Shown: positions 1 through 8,130 of the stretch, in pieces
How the letters are laid out: each line of letters starts with the position of its first letter
Position numbering within the stretch: position 1 is the stretch's first letter
Assembly (NCBI GenBank): GCA_018712515.1
Contig: DVGW01000011.1
Location: 1-64,000, forward strand
From: Aphodovivens avicola
Lineage (GTDB): Bacteria > Actinomycetota > Coriobacteriia > Coriobacteriales > Eggerthellaceae
DNA length: 64,000 bases
Reading direction: 5' to 3'
Translations under genes and position numbers: made by a program
The notes under the pieces: generated by a model
Databases searched by the model: none
Told to the model about the DNA's origin: nothing
What the model saw: the letters and a program-made list of their open reading frames with translations, nothing else

Positions 1-38
1 GTCGAATGCATCGTGCGGTAGAGCACCGCGCGCATCAT
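1..38 (-). CDS. ABC transporter permease, N-terminal fragment (cut by window edge)
   Basis: One nucleotide after the stop of the ABC ATPase gene, two successive ATG codons open a reading frame that runs off the left edge of the window. Only about twelve residues are visible (MMRAVLYRTMHS). The position directly after an exporter-type ATPase, with a TAG-C-ATG junction, suggests the membrane-spanning partner of that transporter. The family cannot be read from so few residues; permease is inferred from context alone. Confidence 0.45.
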   Translation of the reverse strand, partial: MMRAVLYRTMHS

Positions 39-39
39 G

Positions 40-1044
40 CTAAGCACGGCGACCACCGCCCTTTCCGCCGACGCCGCGCGCGTCGGGCGCGCCCGCCGCC
101 TGCGACCACGCCGCCGCATCGGGCGCGGGAGCGGCCGTCGACGGATCGGCTCCCATGAGCTCAACGAACAGCTCCTCTATGTCGCGCTCGTGGACGAACA
201 GCTCCGTCACCGCGATGCCCGCCTGCGCGAGCGCCGCGCCAGCCTCCGTGGCCGCCACGCCGCCCTCGACGCGGATCGCGTCGTCGGGCATGAGCGAGAA
301 GCGCGCGGTTGGAAAGGCGTCCTGAAGCCGCGCAAGCGCCAGTCGCGGCTCGGTGGCGCGCACGCTCAGGTAGTCCGCGCATTCGGCCTCCACCTGCGCG
401 GCGGTCATTTCGCGCACGAGGCGCCCGTCGCGGATCACGCCGTAGCAGGTGACCATGCGCTCCAGCTGGTCGAGCACGTGCGAGCTCACGAACACCGTGA
501 GCGAGCGTATGCGCGCCAGGTTCATGATGGTCGTGCGCACCTCGCGCACCGCCTGCGGGTCGAGCCCGTTGAACGGCTCGTCGAGCAGCAGCAGGTCGGG
601 CGAGCCCACCAGCGCGATCGCCAGGCCCAGGCGCTGCTTCATGCCGAGCGAGTAGGTCTTGGCGCGCCTCTTGGCGACCGAGGCCAGCCCCACGATCTCG
701 AGCGCCTCCATGCTGGCGGCCTTCGCCCGCGGCACGCCGAGCGCGAGCGCGCGCACCATCACGTTGTCCAGGCCCGTGAGCCCCGGGTGGATCCCCGGGC
801 TCTCGATGAGCGCACCCAGTCGGCGGCTCGTGCAGCCCGGCGCCTGGCGCTCGCCCAGGATCTCGACCTCGCCCGCCGTGGGCAGCATCAGCCCTGCGAG
901 CATCTTCATGAGCGTGGACTTGCCCGCGCCGTTGCGCCCGACGAAGCCGTAGATCTCGCCGGCGCCCACGGTCAGGCTCACGCCGTCGACGGCGCGCTTT
1001 GCGCCGTAGGCACGGGTCAGGTTGGATGTCCTTATCGCATCCAT
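40..1044 (-). CDS. ABC transporter ATP-binding protein (exporter type)
   Basis: A 334-residue cytoplasmic ATPase of an ABC transporter of the CcmA / bacitracin-export type. Visible motifs are Walker A (GRNGAGKST, about residues 37-45), the ABC signature (YSLGMKQR), Walker B followed by the catalytic Glu (LLLLDEPFNGLDP) and the switch His (SSHVL). The C-terminal 100 residues form the accessory domain usual in this class, ending in a disordered Ala/Gly/Pro tail. The ATG is preceded by GAAAGGA at good spacing. A permease appears to start one base downstream. Substrate is not readable; antimicrobial-peptide or drug export is a family-level guess. The response regulator upstream in the same direction may control it. 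Confidence 0.93.
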   Translation of the reverse strand: MDAIRTSNLTRAYGAKRAVDGVSLTVGAGEIYGFVGRNGAGKSTLMKMLAGLMLPTAGEVEILGERQAPGCTSRRLGALIESPGIHPGLTGLDNVMVRALALGVPRAKAASMEALEIVGLASVAKRRAKTYSLGMKQRLGLAIALVGSPDLLLLDEPFNGLDPQAVREVRTTIMNLARIRSLTVFVSSHVLDQLERMVTCYGVIRDGRLVREMTAAQVEAECADYLSVRATEPRLALARLQDAFPTARFSLMPDDAIRVEGGVAATEAGAALAQAGIAVTELFVHERDIEELFVELMGADPSTAAPAPDAAAWSQAAGAPDARGVGGKGGGRRA

Positions 1045-1186
1045 TCGCCATCCTTTCTCGTCATCGCCTCATCCGATGATCTGAGTATGGAAGGCGAAGG
1101 TTCAGAAACCTCCAGCGAAGTTTTAAGAAAGTTATAAGATTCGACTTCGAGATTTCGCGCTAGGCGCCGTTTCTCTATGCCGGCAG

Positions 1187-1243
1187 ATCCTCGACCGATA
1201 TGCGGAATTGAACCGCCGGTTATTCCGCATATCGGTCGAGGAT
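1187..1243. repeat. Perfect 22-bp inverted repeat between response regulator and ABC genes
   Basis: Arms 1187-1208 and 1222-1243 are exactly complementary around a 13-nt loop, built on the core CGACCGATATGCGGAAT. It lies between the response-regulator stop (1337) and the ABC ATPase start (1044), all on the minus strand. No T-run follows, so it is not a classical terminator. It could be an attenuating or mRNA-stabilising hairpin, a regulator site, or a dispersed repeat. Confidence 0.7.
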
Positions 1244-1336
1244 GGACGGCGGTAACGTGATAAGGCAGAATCCAGCACACCCCTCCCCGCTTTTCCGCCT
1301 CGCAAGCCTGCGTTGAATGCACGGCACGCACCGCCT

Positions 1337-2086
1337 TCACACCGCCGGTTCGTCCGCGAGCTTGAACCCGATGCCCCACACCGTCTCGATGTAGCCCTCG
1401 GTGCCGGTGCCCTTGAGCTTCGAGCGGATGTTGGAGACATGCGTGCTGATGGCCTTCTCCTCGACGGCGGCGTCCTCGTTCCACACCGCGCGGTACAGCT
1501 CGCGCTTGGTGAACACCTTGCGGGGATAGCGCATGAGCGCGGCCACGATGTCGAACTCGGTGCGCGTGAGCGCGATCTCCCTGTCCGCGGCCTCGAAGCG
1601 GCGCGCCTCCGGGAACAGCCGCCACGCCCCGTGCCCCAGGGGCTTCTCGGCGTCGGCGGCATCCGCGCCGCCCGCGCCGCCCGCCGCGCCCGGGATGGAG
1701 CCCGCCCGGCGCAGCAGCGCCTCCACGCGCGCGACCAGCTCGTCGAGGTCGAACGGCTTGACCAGGTAGTCATCGGCACCCATGCGCAGAAGCGCCACGC
1801 GGTCGACCACCTGCGCCTTGGCGGACGTCACGAGGATCGGCGCCGCACCCCTCGAGCGGATGAGCGCCACCACGTCCTCGCCGGGCATCCCCGGCAGCAT
1901 CAGATCGCAGATCGCCAGATCGAACGGCTCGCCCGACTCGATGAGGAGCTTCGCCTCCGTGCCCGAGTAGGCGGGCGTGCAGACAAACCCCGAACCGGAC
2001 AGAATGGAGCAGACGACGTCGCTGATGGAGGAATCGTCCTCAACAACGAGAATGCGAGCCTTGCCCTTCGCTTCTCCCTCCGGCAT
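1337..2086 (-). CDS. OmpR/PhoB-family response regulator
   Basis: A 249-residue two-component DNA-binding regulator. The receiver domain (about residues 10-125) shows the acidic pair (VEDD), the phospho-acceptor Asp in CDLMLPG, the conserved Ser/Thr (VTSAK) and Lys (LVKPFD). An Ala/Gly-rich linker leads to an OmpR-type winged helix (about 150-245) with the usual LTRTEFDI and ISTHVSNIRSKL segments. The ATG has GGAGAG upstream. No histidine kinase is seen next to it, so its partner is probably beyond the left edge or elsewhere. The co-directional ABC exporter downstream is a plausible target. Confidence 0.93.
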   Translation of the reverse strand: MPEGEAKGKARILVVEDDSSISDVVCSILSGSGFVCTPAYSGTEAKLLIESGEPFDLAICDLMLPGMPGEDVVALIRSRGAAPILVTSAKAQVVDRVALLRMGADDYLVKPFDLDELVARVEALLRRAGSIPGAAGGAGGADAADAEKPLGHGAWRLFPEARRFEAADREIALTRTEFDIVAALMRYPRKVFTKRELYRAVWNEDAAVEEKAISTHVSNIRSKLKGTGTEGYIETVWGIGFKLADEPAV

Positions 2087-2261
2087 ATTTCATCTCTCCG
2101 TTTCCCCAGCTTGAACAGATTGGGCACATTATGCACCCAGTCGCATATGAGAAGTTCGAAATGTTGAGAACACGTATACGCTTTCCGATGCGTCTCCTGA
2201 ATCAGCCTACCAGCAAGATGCGAAAGGGTGGTTGCGCTCCGATGGCGCTATCGTCAATTGC

Positions 2262-2350
2262 GTTCGCATAAATGTCTTATACGTTCTTCTTGCTTTATGC
2301 GAACGAATAAAATACTCTTCTACTAGCTGCAATTATTGCGATCGCATAAA
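2262..2350 (+). promoter_or_regulatory. Putative HipB operator region (three TCGCATAAA elements)
   Basis: GTTCGCATAAA (2262-2272) and its exact inverse TTTATGCGAAC (2294-2304) lie 21 nt apart, and a third copy of TCGCATAAA (2342-2350) runs into the Shine-Dalgarno of the hipB-like gene. The stretch is much more AT-rich than its surroundings. Spaced palindromes upstream of hipB are the known operators through which HipB represses its own operon, so autoregulation is the likely role. Confidence 0.6.
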
Positions 2351-2359
2351 GGATTGAAC

Positions 2360-2578
2360 ATGTTTGTTGCAGACGTAGACGACATCGGCCGCTGCATCCG
2401 AGCAGAACGCAAGCGGCAAGGGCTGACCCAAGGCGAACTCGCCGATTTGTGCGGCGTGGGCATAACCTTCGTCTCGCAGTTGGAAAACGGAAAACGATCT
2501 GCCGAGGTGGGAAAGGTTCTCGACATTCTCACAATGCTCGGCATTGACGTCTCTCTTGAACGGAGAGCCTCATGCTAG
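2360..2578 (+). CDS. hipB: HipB-like Xre-family antitoxin
   Basis: A 72-residue helix-turn-helix protein beginning MFVADVDDIG. The HTH core (RKRQGLTQGELADLCGVG, then FVSQLENGKR) is that of HipB antitoxins, which bind DNA and neutralise the HipA kinase. I chose the ATG at 2360 because AAAGGA sits six bases before it; an in-frame TTG lies 24 bases upstream. The stop overlaps the ATG of the hipA remnant (ATGCTAG), the usual coupled arrangement. Since hipA is broken here, this is probably an orphan antitoxin or simple repressor. Confidence 0.85.
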   Translation: MFVADVDDIGRCIRAERKRQGLTQGELADLCGVGITFVSQLENGKRSAEVGKVLDILTMLGIDVSLERRASC

Positions 2579-3182
2579 GCGATCTTTGCATCTCGCTCCT
2601 CTCCTACGACCGGCCCATCTTCGTAGGCGCAATACATGATGATGGAAGTGATGGAAGCCGGTTCGCCTATGATGCCTCTTATCTCACCCGCCCCGACGCG
2701 ATTCCTCTCTGAAAAAGCATAGCCTCAAGCCGGCTCGCGATCTTGCGGAATTCTGCCGCATCCTGCTGTTTTCCTACCTCATCGGAAACTGCGATGGGCA
2801 CCTCAAAAACTACTCCATCAGGCTTTTCCCGAACCCGAACGGTGGCAACCCCTTCGTTTCCCTCACCTGCGCTTACGACCTTGTATCGACGACGCGCTAT
2901 CCGCGTTTCAGTCGAGACATGGCGATCGCGATCGGAGGCGTACGTGATATCGATGCGGTCAACGTCGATACGCTTGAGGTGCTTGCGGCTGAACTGGGCA
3001 TGAAACGGGGAGCGCTGCAACGGCTGACGCGTCCGATGGTCGACAACGTCGAGGATGCGATCAGCCGCGCGGGATCCGGAAAGGAGGGGGCGGTTCTCGC
3101 TTCCACCCCCTACGTTGCCGACGATCTTGTGGAGGAGATGCAGCCGAGGCTCAAAGTGCTGAGAGAGTTTTGCCTGCGTTGA
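2572..3182 (+). pseudogene. hipA: hipA toxin kinase remnant with internal deletion
   Basis: The frame starting at 2572 encodes 46 residues of a HipA N-terminal domain (ending TRPDAIPL) and stops at 2710-2712. In another frame from about 2712 to 3182 follows a HipA C-terminal piece with the catalytic-loop signature IGNCDGHLKNYS and the downstream YDLVST segment. About 200 residues of the usual ~400, including the nucleotide-binding part, are missing between them. An internal deletion plus frame change has therefore destroyed the toxin. An ATG at 2919 could still give an 87-residue C-terminal fragment, without likely function. Confidence 0.85.
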
Positions 3183-3300
3183 GGGATCAGGCAGAAGCCC
3201 TGCAGCTACAGTTCTTCCCTGCCCCATCATGCATCGGCAGTGCACGCCCGAGCTGCGTCATACCCTAGAAGGGCGCAGGCTAGAGTCGTCGAACAAAGGA

Positions 3301-3334
3301 GATGAGAAAAGGGGGCTGTCCCCCTTTTCCCATC
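3301..3334 (-). terminator. Hairpin downstream of the small Cys4 gene
   Basis: GATGAGAAAAGGGGG and its near-exact inverse (one mismatch) enclose a short loop. It lies 13 bases past the stop of the minus-strand gene at 3348 and may terminate it. Its sequence resembles the dispersed repeats with a GGACAGTCA core found elsewhere in the window, so it may be a diverged member of that family. Confidence 0.5.
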
Positions 3335-3347
3335 TTCAGCTTGCTTG

Positions 3348-3632
3348 TTAATGCAGGGGCCTGTCAGGTTTGTTCCGAGGAGACAGGCTAGGATCGATGA
3401 TCATGTTCGTGTAGGGGGCTCCGCACCAACGACAGGGGTTCGTGACTATCTTCCGGAGCGCTTCGTCATCGTAGGCGTAGAAAATGTTGCGGCATTTCTT
3501 GCAGTACACACCATAGTAATCCCTGTAGGTGTTCCAGCCGCCCGACGCTTCGTCAAGCTGCTCATCGGGAATTTCGGGGCTCTCGGGGACGGCGGGCTCG
3601 AGGTTGTTGTTATCCAGCTTCTTGTCGACCAT
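3348..3632 (-). CDS. Small protein with double-glycine leader and CxxC-CxxC core
   Basis: A 94-residue protein in two parts. Residues 1-32 are acidic and polar and end in PDEQLDEASGG, matching the double-glycine leader of peptides cut and exported by C39-peptidase ABC transporters. The remainder has two cysteine pairs (CKKC and CRWC) separated by about 20 residues, typical of a zinc ribbon, and a basic Pro-rich tail. AAAGGAGG precedes the ATG at ideal spacing. The gene at 8223 has the same design and a similar ribosome-binding stretch. No protease, transporter or modifying enzyme lies nearby. It may be an exported ribosomal peptide, or the leader likeness may be fortuitous. Confidence 0.8.
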   Translation of the reverse strand: MVDKKLDNNNLEPAVPESPEIPDEQLDEASGGWNTYRDYYGVYCKKCRNIFYAYDDEALRKIVTNPCRWCGAPYTNMIIDPSLSPRNKPDRPLH

Positions 3633-3927
3633 GACGCCCTCCTTTATTTGGAGACGGGAGCGCTTGCTTGCGCCTCGACTTGGTTATACGGAACGGAAGC
3701 CCGAGCATTGCGAGGCATGGGAACCAATAGACGCTTTGAGGAGTGAATGCGAGTTTGCGACCTGTGCACCGTGAAAAACTGAGGACGCGATAAAGAGACG
3801 GTCGCTATCCCGCATTGCGTCGATGCAAAAAAGAGGCCGTTTCCCCTATCGCGTCGTCTATTCGGACGGTCGCGCCGAGCGCACTGCATGCTACCATGGT
3901 TGCACGTCCCCGTCGAAAGGACCCGCT

Positions 3928-4605
3928 ATGGCCTCATCCTCCAAGCTGCGCACGCTCGTCGGCATCGTCGCCGCTCTCTTTCTGGCTATCGCGCTGACGG
4001 GCTGCTCATCCGCAGGAAGCGACACAGCGTCAACCGAGCAAGACGCCGCTTCGCAAACCGAAACGGCTTCGCAAGCCCAAACCGCCGAGCAAAGCTCCGC
4101 CAACGGATCTGACGAATCCACCGACACCGAAGGAACCGACATGCAGCCCTCCTCCGAATTCATGCAGATCGCGATCAGCGAAGCCTACCAGGGCATCCAG
4201 GCGGGCGACGGCGGGCCGTTCGGATCGGTCATCGTGAAGGACGGCGAGATCGTCGGCCGAGGCCGCAACCGCGTGCTGGCGAACAACGACCCCACCTGCC
4301 ACGGCGAGATGGAAGCGATCCGCGACGCGTGCCGCAACCTGGGCACGCACGATCTGACGGGCTGCGAGCTCTACACCACCGCCGAGCCGTGCCCGATGTG
4401 TTTGGGTGCGGTCCTCTGGTCCAACATGGATGCCGTCTACTACGGCTGCACGCGCGAGGACAGCGCCGAGATCGGCTTCCGCGACGACGCGTTCTACCGC
4501 CAGCTCAACGGCGAGGAAGAGACGGTGAGCCTGCAGGAGTTCGACCGCGACACCTGCCGCCAGCTTTTCGACGACTACGCCGCCGGCGACGCCCAGCGCT
4601 ACTGA
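3928..4605 (+). CDS. Guanine/cytidine deaminase-like protein with lipoprotein signal
   Basis: A 225-residue protein with a lipoprotein signal peptide (lipobox LTGC, Cys at residue 26), a Ser/Thr/Gln/Glu-rich linker, and from about residue 72 a deaminase domain of the guanine deaminase (GuaD) / tRNA adenosine deaminase fold. The zinc motifs are CHGEMEAI (HxE) and EPCPMC. The segments GGPFGSVIV and NDPTCHGEMEAIRDAC resemble GuaD most closely. GAAAGG precedes the ATG at 3928. A second in-frame ATG at 4141, right at the domain boundary, has GAAGGA six bases before it, so a cytoplasmic, signal-less form could also be made. A surface-anchored nucleobase deaminase would be unusual. Confidence 0.85.
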   Translation: MASSSKLRTLVGIVAALFLAIALTGCSSAGSDTASTEQDAASQTETASQAQTAEQSSANGSDESTDTEGTDMQPSSEFMQIAISEAYQGIQAGDGGPFGSVIVKDGEIVGRGRNRVLANNDPTCHGEMEAIRDACRNLGTHDLTGCELYTTAEPCPMCLGAVLWSNMDAVYYGCTREDSAEIGFRDDAFYRQLNGEEETVSLQEFDRDTCRQLFDDYAAGDAQRY

Positions 4606-4674
4606 TCCGTTAATATTTCGGGATGCAAACCCCGCTTAGGATGATTTGATTGTTATCCCAGATAGATCAACATC

Positions 4675-5493
4675 TTAAGCGTTTTCGCAGATGGCATGGA
4701 ACAAGCTTTCCACTTCGTTAGGGTTGGTCAAAAACCATTCAGAACCCGGAGCATCTTCCATCCATCGGCCCCTTAGCTTCAGGATGGAGTGCATGGCTGT
4801 CTCCATATCACGAGCTGAATCGCAATTGATCAGCAAAGCAATTCGAGGTATTTCCGGATAAGCAGTTCCTGCCTGATCTATTATCCTGCTAATTGCATTC
4901 CCATTTGACATTCCCACCTTGCAAGGCAATACATCAGACCTGTTCAGAGCAGCTAATTGCCTGTATGCGTCATAATAATATACGTAAACTGAACCCGTCC
5001 CATCGCCTAGGGTTTTCTCAACTTCAAATGACCTGGTAGATCTACTACTATCTTCTTCTACTACTTTGCCTTCGTCATATGATTCAATTGAAGTGGTTTT
5101 ATGTCGTAATAGCCAGACACCATATCCCGGGTTAGATAGTGATTCCCTGAGAAACCCTTGCGTGGCTTTCTTAAATACGGAGGCATAGCTGGATTTTCCG
5201 GCAACTCCACCATGATCAATATGGTATTTCACGATAGTAGATATGGCATCTTGTCGATTAAACTGTTTTCCGTCATACAAGGCAATAAGAAGATTCGCGA
5301 ACACATTTGGCGTGAGTTCTAGCCTTGAATATCTATAGCTGCCATCATCTGCGCACAAAGACGCATCGCGCTCGATCATTACGAAACTCCAATCGATTCC
5401 GTTCAAACGCAATATCGACACGACCTGCTGCCATGAGAGCCGAATCGAGATCCCATCCACCTTACTCAAACCCCGAAAAGGCGGCAGCAACAA
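4675..5493 (-). CDS. GIY-YIG-like (T5orf172/MUG113) domain protein
   Basis: A 272-residue protein, clearly more AT-rich than its neighbours, which suggests horizontal transfer. The C-terminal ~100 residues fit the T5orf172 branch of GIY-YIG nucleases: VYVYYYD, then CKVGMSNG with the usual Lys-Val-Gly, an R-I-I-DQAGT stretch, DMETAMHSIL with the conserved His, and a terminal SEWF. The N-terminal ~170 residues are unrecognised. The start is probably TTG at 5493 behind AGAAGG. Relatives occur in phages, mobile elements and restriction-associated proteins. It stands alone here with no methylase or integrase next to it. Confidence 0.7.
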   Translation of the reverse strand: MLLPPFRGLSKVDGISIRLSWQQVVSILRLNGIDWSFVMIERDASLCADDGSYRYSRLELTPNVFANLLIALYDGKQFNRQDAISTIVKYHIDHGGVAGKSSYASVFKKATQGFLRESLSNPGYGVWLLRHKTTSIESYDEGKVVEEDSSRSTRSFEVEKTLGDGTGSVYVYYYDAYRQLAALNRSDVLPCKVGMSNGNAISRIIDQAGTAYPEIPRIALLINCDSARDMETAMHSILKLRGRWMEDAPGSEWFLTNPNEVESLFHAICENA

Positions 5494-5683
5494 AACTTTA
5501 CCTTCTGTCTCCTTTAATTACAAAGTTCTTTTGCCTGCACCCCTGATGAACACAACAACAGACAACCAATCCCTCTGAAAATGATTAACAACGGACATGG
5601 CTAAAATGGCAAAACTCCGTAGCCCCTATCTTCATCTTGACAATAGAATGTGTAGCGATATATCTACTGACGGGAGTTCCATC

Positions 5684-6166
5684 GTGTTGAGATCAGCATA
5701 CTGCTCGATTGCCGCTTTTGCCTTCATCGCCGCAACATGTCTTTTCGGATGCGGGTCGCAGCCCTCCGGTCAGGACGGCGCAATCGGTGTTGAGCGGATC
5801 GACGGCACGGTGATCTTCGAAGAGACGATCTCCCCCAACAAGGATTACACGAGCTCCGAAGACGATATCGTCTACTACACCGTCCGCGTGATGCAAGATG
5901 GCTCCGGCACGGCGACAGTCTCCGCGGAGTCGAACTCGGGCTTCTTCGACCCGGTAAGCTACCAGGTCGAATGCGACGGCGATCTGACCGCCGACGATGT
6001 TTCGGTGAAATGGACCACTCTCATGGGCAACCCGGAACCGAGCGAAGACGATCAGATCGCCATTGCCGTCGTATCCGTGCAAACCGCCGACGACATCGTG
6101 GACGAGCGAAAAATCAACTTCGTCACCAGAGCTCTTGAAATGGCCGCCGAGGCGATCCCGGCATAA
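5684..6166 (+). CDS. Small secreted lipoprotein of unknown function
   Basis: From a GTG at 5684 the product is 160 residues with a lipoprotein signal peptide whose lipobox reads LFGC (Cys near residue 23). The mature part is acidic, about 135 residues, and looks like a compact beta-rich domain (VYYTVRVMQDGSG, SYQVECDGD). I place the start at GTG because it is preceded by GGGAG and puts the hydrophobic segment at the N-terminus; an upstream in-frame ATG at 5597 would bury it. No enzymatic motif is visible and no neighbour is linked to it. Confidence 0.65.
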   Translation: MLRSAYCSIAAFAFIAATCLFGCGSQPSGQDGAIGVERIDGTVIFEETISPNKDYTSSEDDIVYYTVRVMQDGSGTATVSAESNSGFFDPVSYQVECDGDLTADDVSVKWTTLMGNPEPSEDDQIAIAVVSVQTADDIVDERKINFVTRALEMAAEAIPA

Positions 6167-6499
6167 CACGAGGCGGGGCAACTCCTCGCTCCGTCTTGCC
6201 TTGCCCTACCTTGCCTTGCCTTGCCTCGTCCTTCCAACCTACGACATTTACCAGCTGTCCAGAAACCGCAGCTATCTCGTCTTCTTCCCAGACCCATTGT
6301 CCAGAAACCGTGATTCTGCGTACTTCTTCCCAAACCGAACGCTCCCAGACCGTGTTCTGAGGCTTTCTTGACAAAACAGCCCTCAGAAAGCCTCTTGTCT
6401 GGGTAGAAGTGCGCAGAACCCACCCGCAAACACCGAATAGCGGGAAGAACGCGACAAAACGCGCGATTCTGGACAAACCGCGGGTCAGATATCGAAACG
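6167..6499. other. Gene-free stretch with imperfect tandem repeat
   Basis: No convincing gene is present. The stretch starts with a run of CCTTGC-type pentamers (6190-6232). A roughly 42-bp unit beginning TGTCCAGAAACCG follows at 6256 and repeats imperfectly at 6298, each copy ending in CTTCTTCCCA. Near 6357-6395 GAGGCTTTCTTG is answered by CAGAAAGCCTC as a loose hairpin. Confidence 0.55.
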
Positions 6500-6937
6500 C
6501 TACCGATCGTCCTCTCCCGAATGCATCAGCTGCACGAGCGCGAGGCAGGCGACGCCGACGCCGAGCAGGCCGAGCGCGTTGCGGGGCTCGACTTCGTCCA
6601 TGATCGTGAGCGCCACGACCCCAACGCCCATCGCGAGGGCGACCGCCTTGAGCACCAGCTCGACCAAAGCCGCCGCCTTCTTGCGCGTGGCGTCGCTCTC
6701 CGTGGTTGCCTCCTGCGCCGCTGTTTTGGCCTGGAGCAGCTCATCGACGGAAGTACCGAGCTCCTCGGCAAGCTTGGGGAGCGAGGCCACATCGGGAATC
6801 GACAGATCCCGCTCCCACTTGGAAACCGCCTTGTCGGTGACGCCCATCTTCCGCGCAAGATCGAGCTGCGTCATGCCCTTCTCCGCGCGGAGCGTGCGAA
6901 CCATCTCGCCGAAGCTAAGCTGTGCCTGCTGTGCCAT
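6500..6937 (-). CDS. Xre-family regulator with C-terminal membrane segments
   Basis: A 145-residue protein with an N-terminal Xre helix-turn-helix (about residues 8-65: RAEKGMTQLDLARKMGV, then VSKWERDLSIPD), a polar linker, and a hydrophobic C-terminus with two probable membrane segments (about 90-112 and 120-138). This membrane-tethered design is common in Gram-positive and coriobacterial genomes. The ATG has GAAAGGA five bases before it. The gene is probably monocistronic. Target and signal are not readable. Confidence 0.85.
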   Translation of the reverse strand: MAQQAQLSFGEMVRTLRAEKGMTQLDLARKMGVTDKAVSKWERDLSIPDVASLPKLAEELGTSVDELLQAKTAAQEATTESDATRKKAAALVELVLKAVALAMGVGVVALTIMDEVEPRNALGLLGVGVACLALVQLMHSGEDDR

Positions 6938-7109
6938 GATCGTCCTTTCATCGTGGTGGAACGGCCCGCCCCAATCGTTCCACGCACGGCTTTCGCGCTC
7001 AACCGACCGTCGGTCGAATTGCCTCTACCGCCAGTTTACCTGCAGTTGAGCGTCATTGAGCAGGACGTTTGCCTATCGAACGCGAAAACGCAATTGCCTC
7101 TTTCTCGAG

Positions 7110-7937
7110 TCACGCGCAAGCGTGGATCGCATCGCGGAGGAATTGGGCCGCGCCCGGCGCCACTGTTTCGTAGTAGGCGCGGAAGCGCTCGTCGGCGAGG
7201 TAGCCGTCGGCCAGACCCTTGTGCGCCTCGTGCGCGTACAACCCGTCGGGCCAGTACATGCGCAACCAATGCCCATGCATCGCCACCAGCTTGCGCGCCT
7301 CGGGACCTTCCACGTCGCCCGTCTCCATCGCGCGGCGCAGTTGCTCGTTGATGGCGAGCGCCAGCTCGTCGGCCTGCATATGGGCCGCCTCGCCCATCGC
7401 GACGTACTTCTCGTTGGCGGCGTCGACGATTTCGTCACCGTACGCCGCACGGATCTCCTCACCGTAGCGCTCCTCGTTCTCGCCCACCTCGCGCCAGCGC
7501 TTCAGATGCGGCAGCAGCGTTGCCATAAGCGACACCGCCTCATCGAGCGACACCCCGAGCGCTTTAGCCTCCATGGGCGCCGTCGCTTCGATGAACTCGT
7601 CCATCGTCATGCCCTTCGCGGTGAAGTCGCCGTGATCGTAGCAGTACTTGCAGAAGTCCGCGCTCCTCGAGCCGTCCGCCTCGGTGCCGCGCATCTCCTC
7701 CTCCGGAATCGGCATGCTGCAGCATTGGCAGTAGTAGCTCATCGGCATGTCGAAGAAGCGCTCGAGCGGCACGCCGAAGGTGACGCAGATGAGCTTCACC
7801 ATATCGATGCCGGGTGCGGTCTCGCCCGTCTCCCAACAGCTGACCGCCTGGCGGGTGACGTAGAGCCTGCGCGCCATCTCCTCCTGCGTGATGCCCGCCT
7901 CCTTGCGGATGGCGACGATGGTGTCTTTGATGGGCAT
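7110..7937 (-). CDS. Xre HTH - zinc ribbon - TipAS three-domain regulator
   Basis: A 275-residue protein starting MPIKDTIVAI behind AAAGGA. Residues 1-60 are an Xre helix-turn-helix (KEAGITQEEMARRL, AVSCWETGE). Residues about 80-120 hold two cysteine pairs (CQCC and CKYC) like a short zinc ribbon. The rest matches the TipAS fold that binds thiopeptide antibiotics in TipA: LALAINEQLRRAMETGD, VAMHGHWLRMYWP, then GLADGYLADERFRAYYE and a final FLRDAIHA. TipAS is normally joined to a MerR-type HTH, so the Xre pairing is notable. It probably senses a drug or peptide, but no efflux gene adjoins. Confidence 0.8.
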   Translation of the reverse strand: MPIKDTIVAIRKEAGITQEEMARRLYVTRQAVSCWETGETAPGIDMVKLICVTFGVPLERFFDMPMSYYCQCCSMPIPEEEMRGTEADGSRSADFCKYCYDHGDFTAKGMTMDEFIEATAPMEAKALGVSLDEAVSLMATLLPHLKRWREVGENEERYGEEIRAAYGDEIVDAANEKYVAMGEAAHMQADELALAINEQLRRAMETGDVEGPEARKLVAMHGHWLRMYWPDGLYAHEAHKGLADGYLADERFRAYYETVAPGAAQFLRDAIHACA

Positions 7938-8130
7938 GGCCTCTTCCTTTCGTCGATCGTCCGTCATGGGCACATTGTCCCCGAGCGGATGGACGCTCCG
8001 CAAGAAACAGCCCGTTGCGTCGCCGCGGAGACGCGCGTTCTTGCACCCGATCGCCTCGAATAATGGGTGTGCTTCGTGCAAGTTTGGGGACAAACGTCAA
8101 ACTTGCGCACCGGACCGCCTCAAGGCAGAA

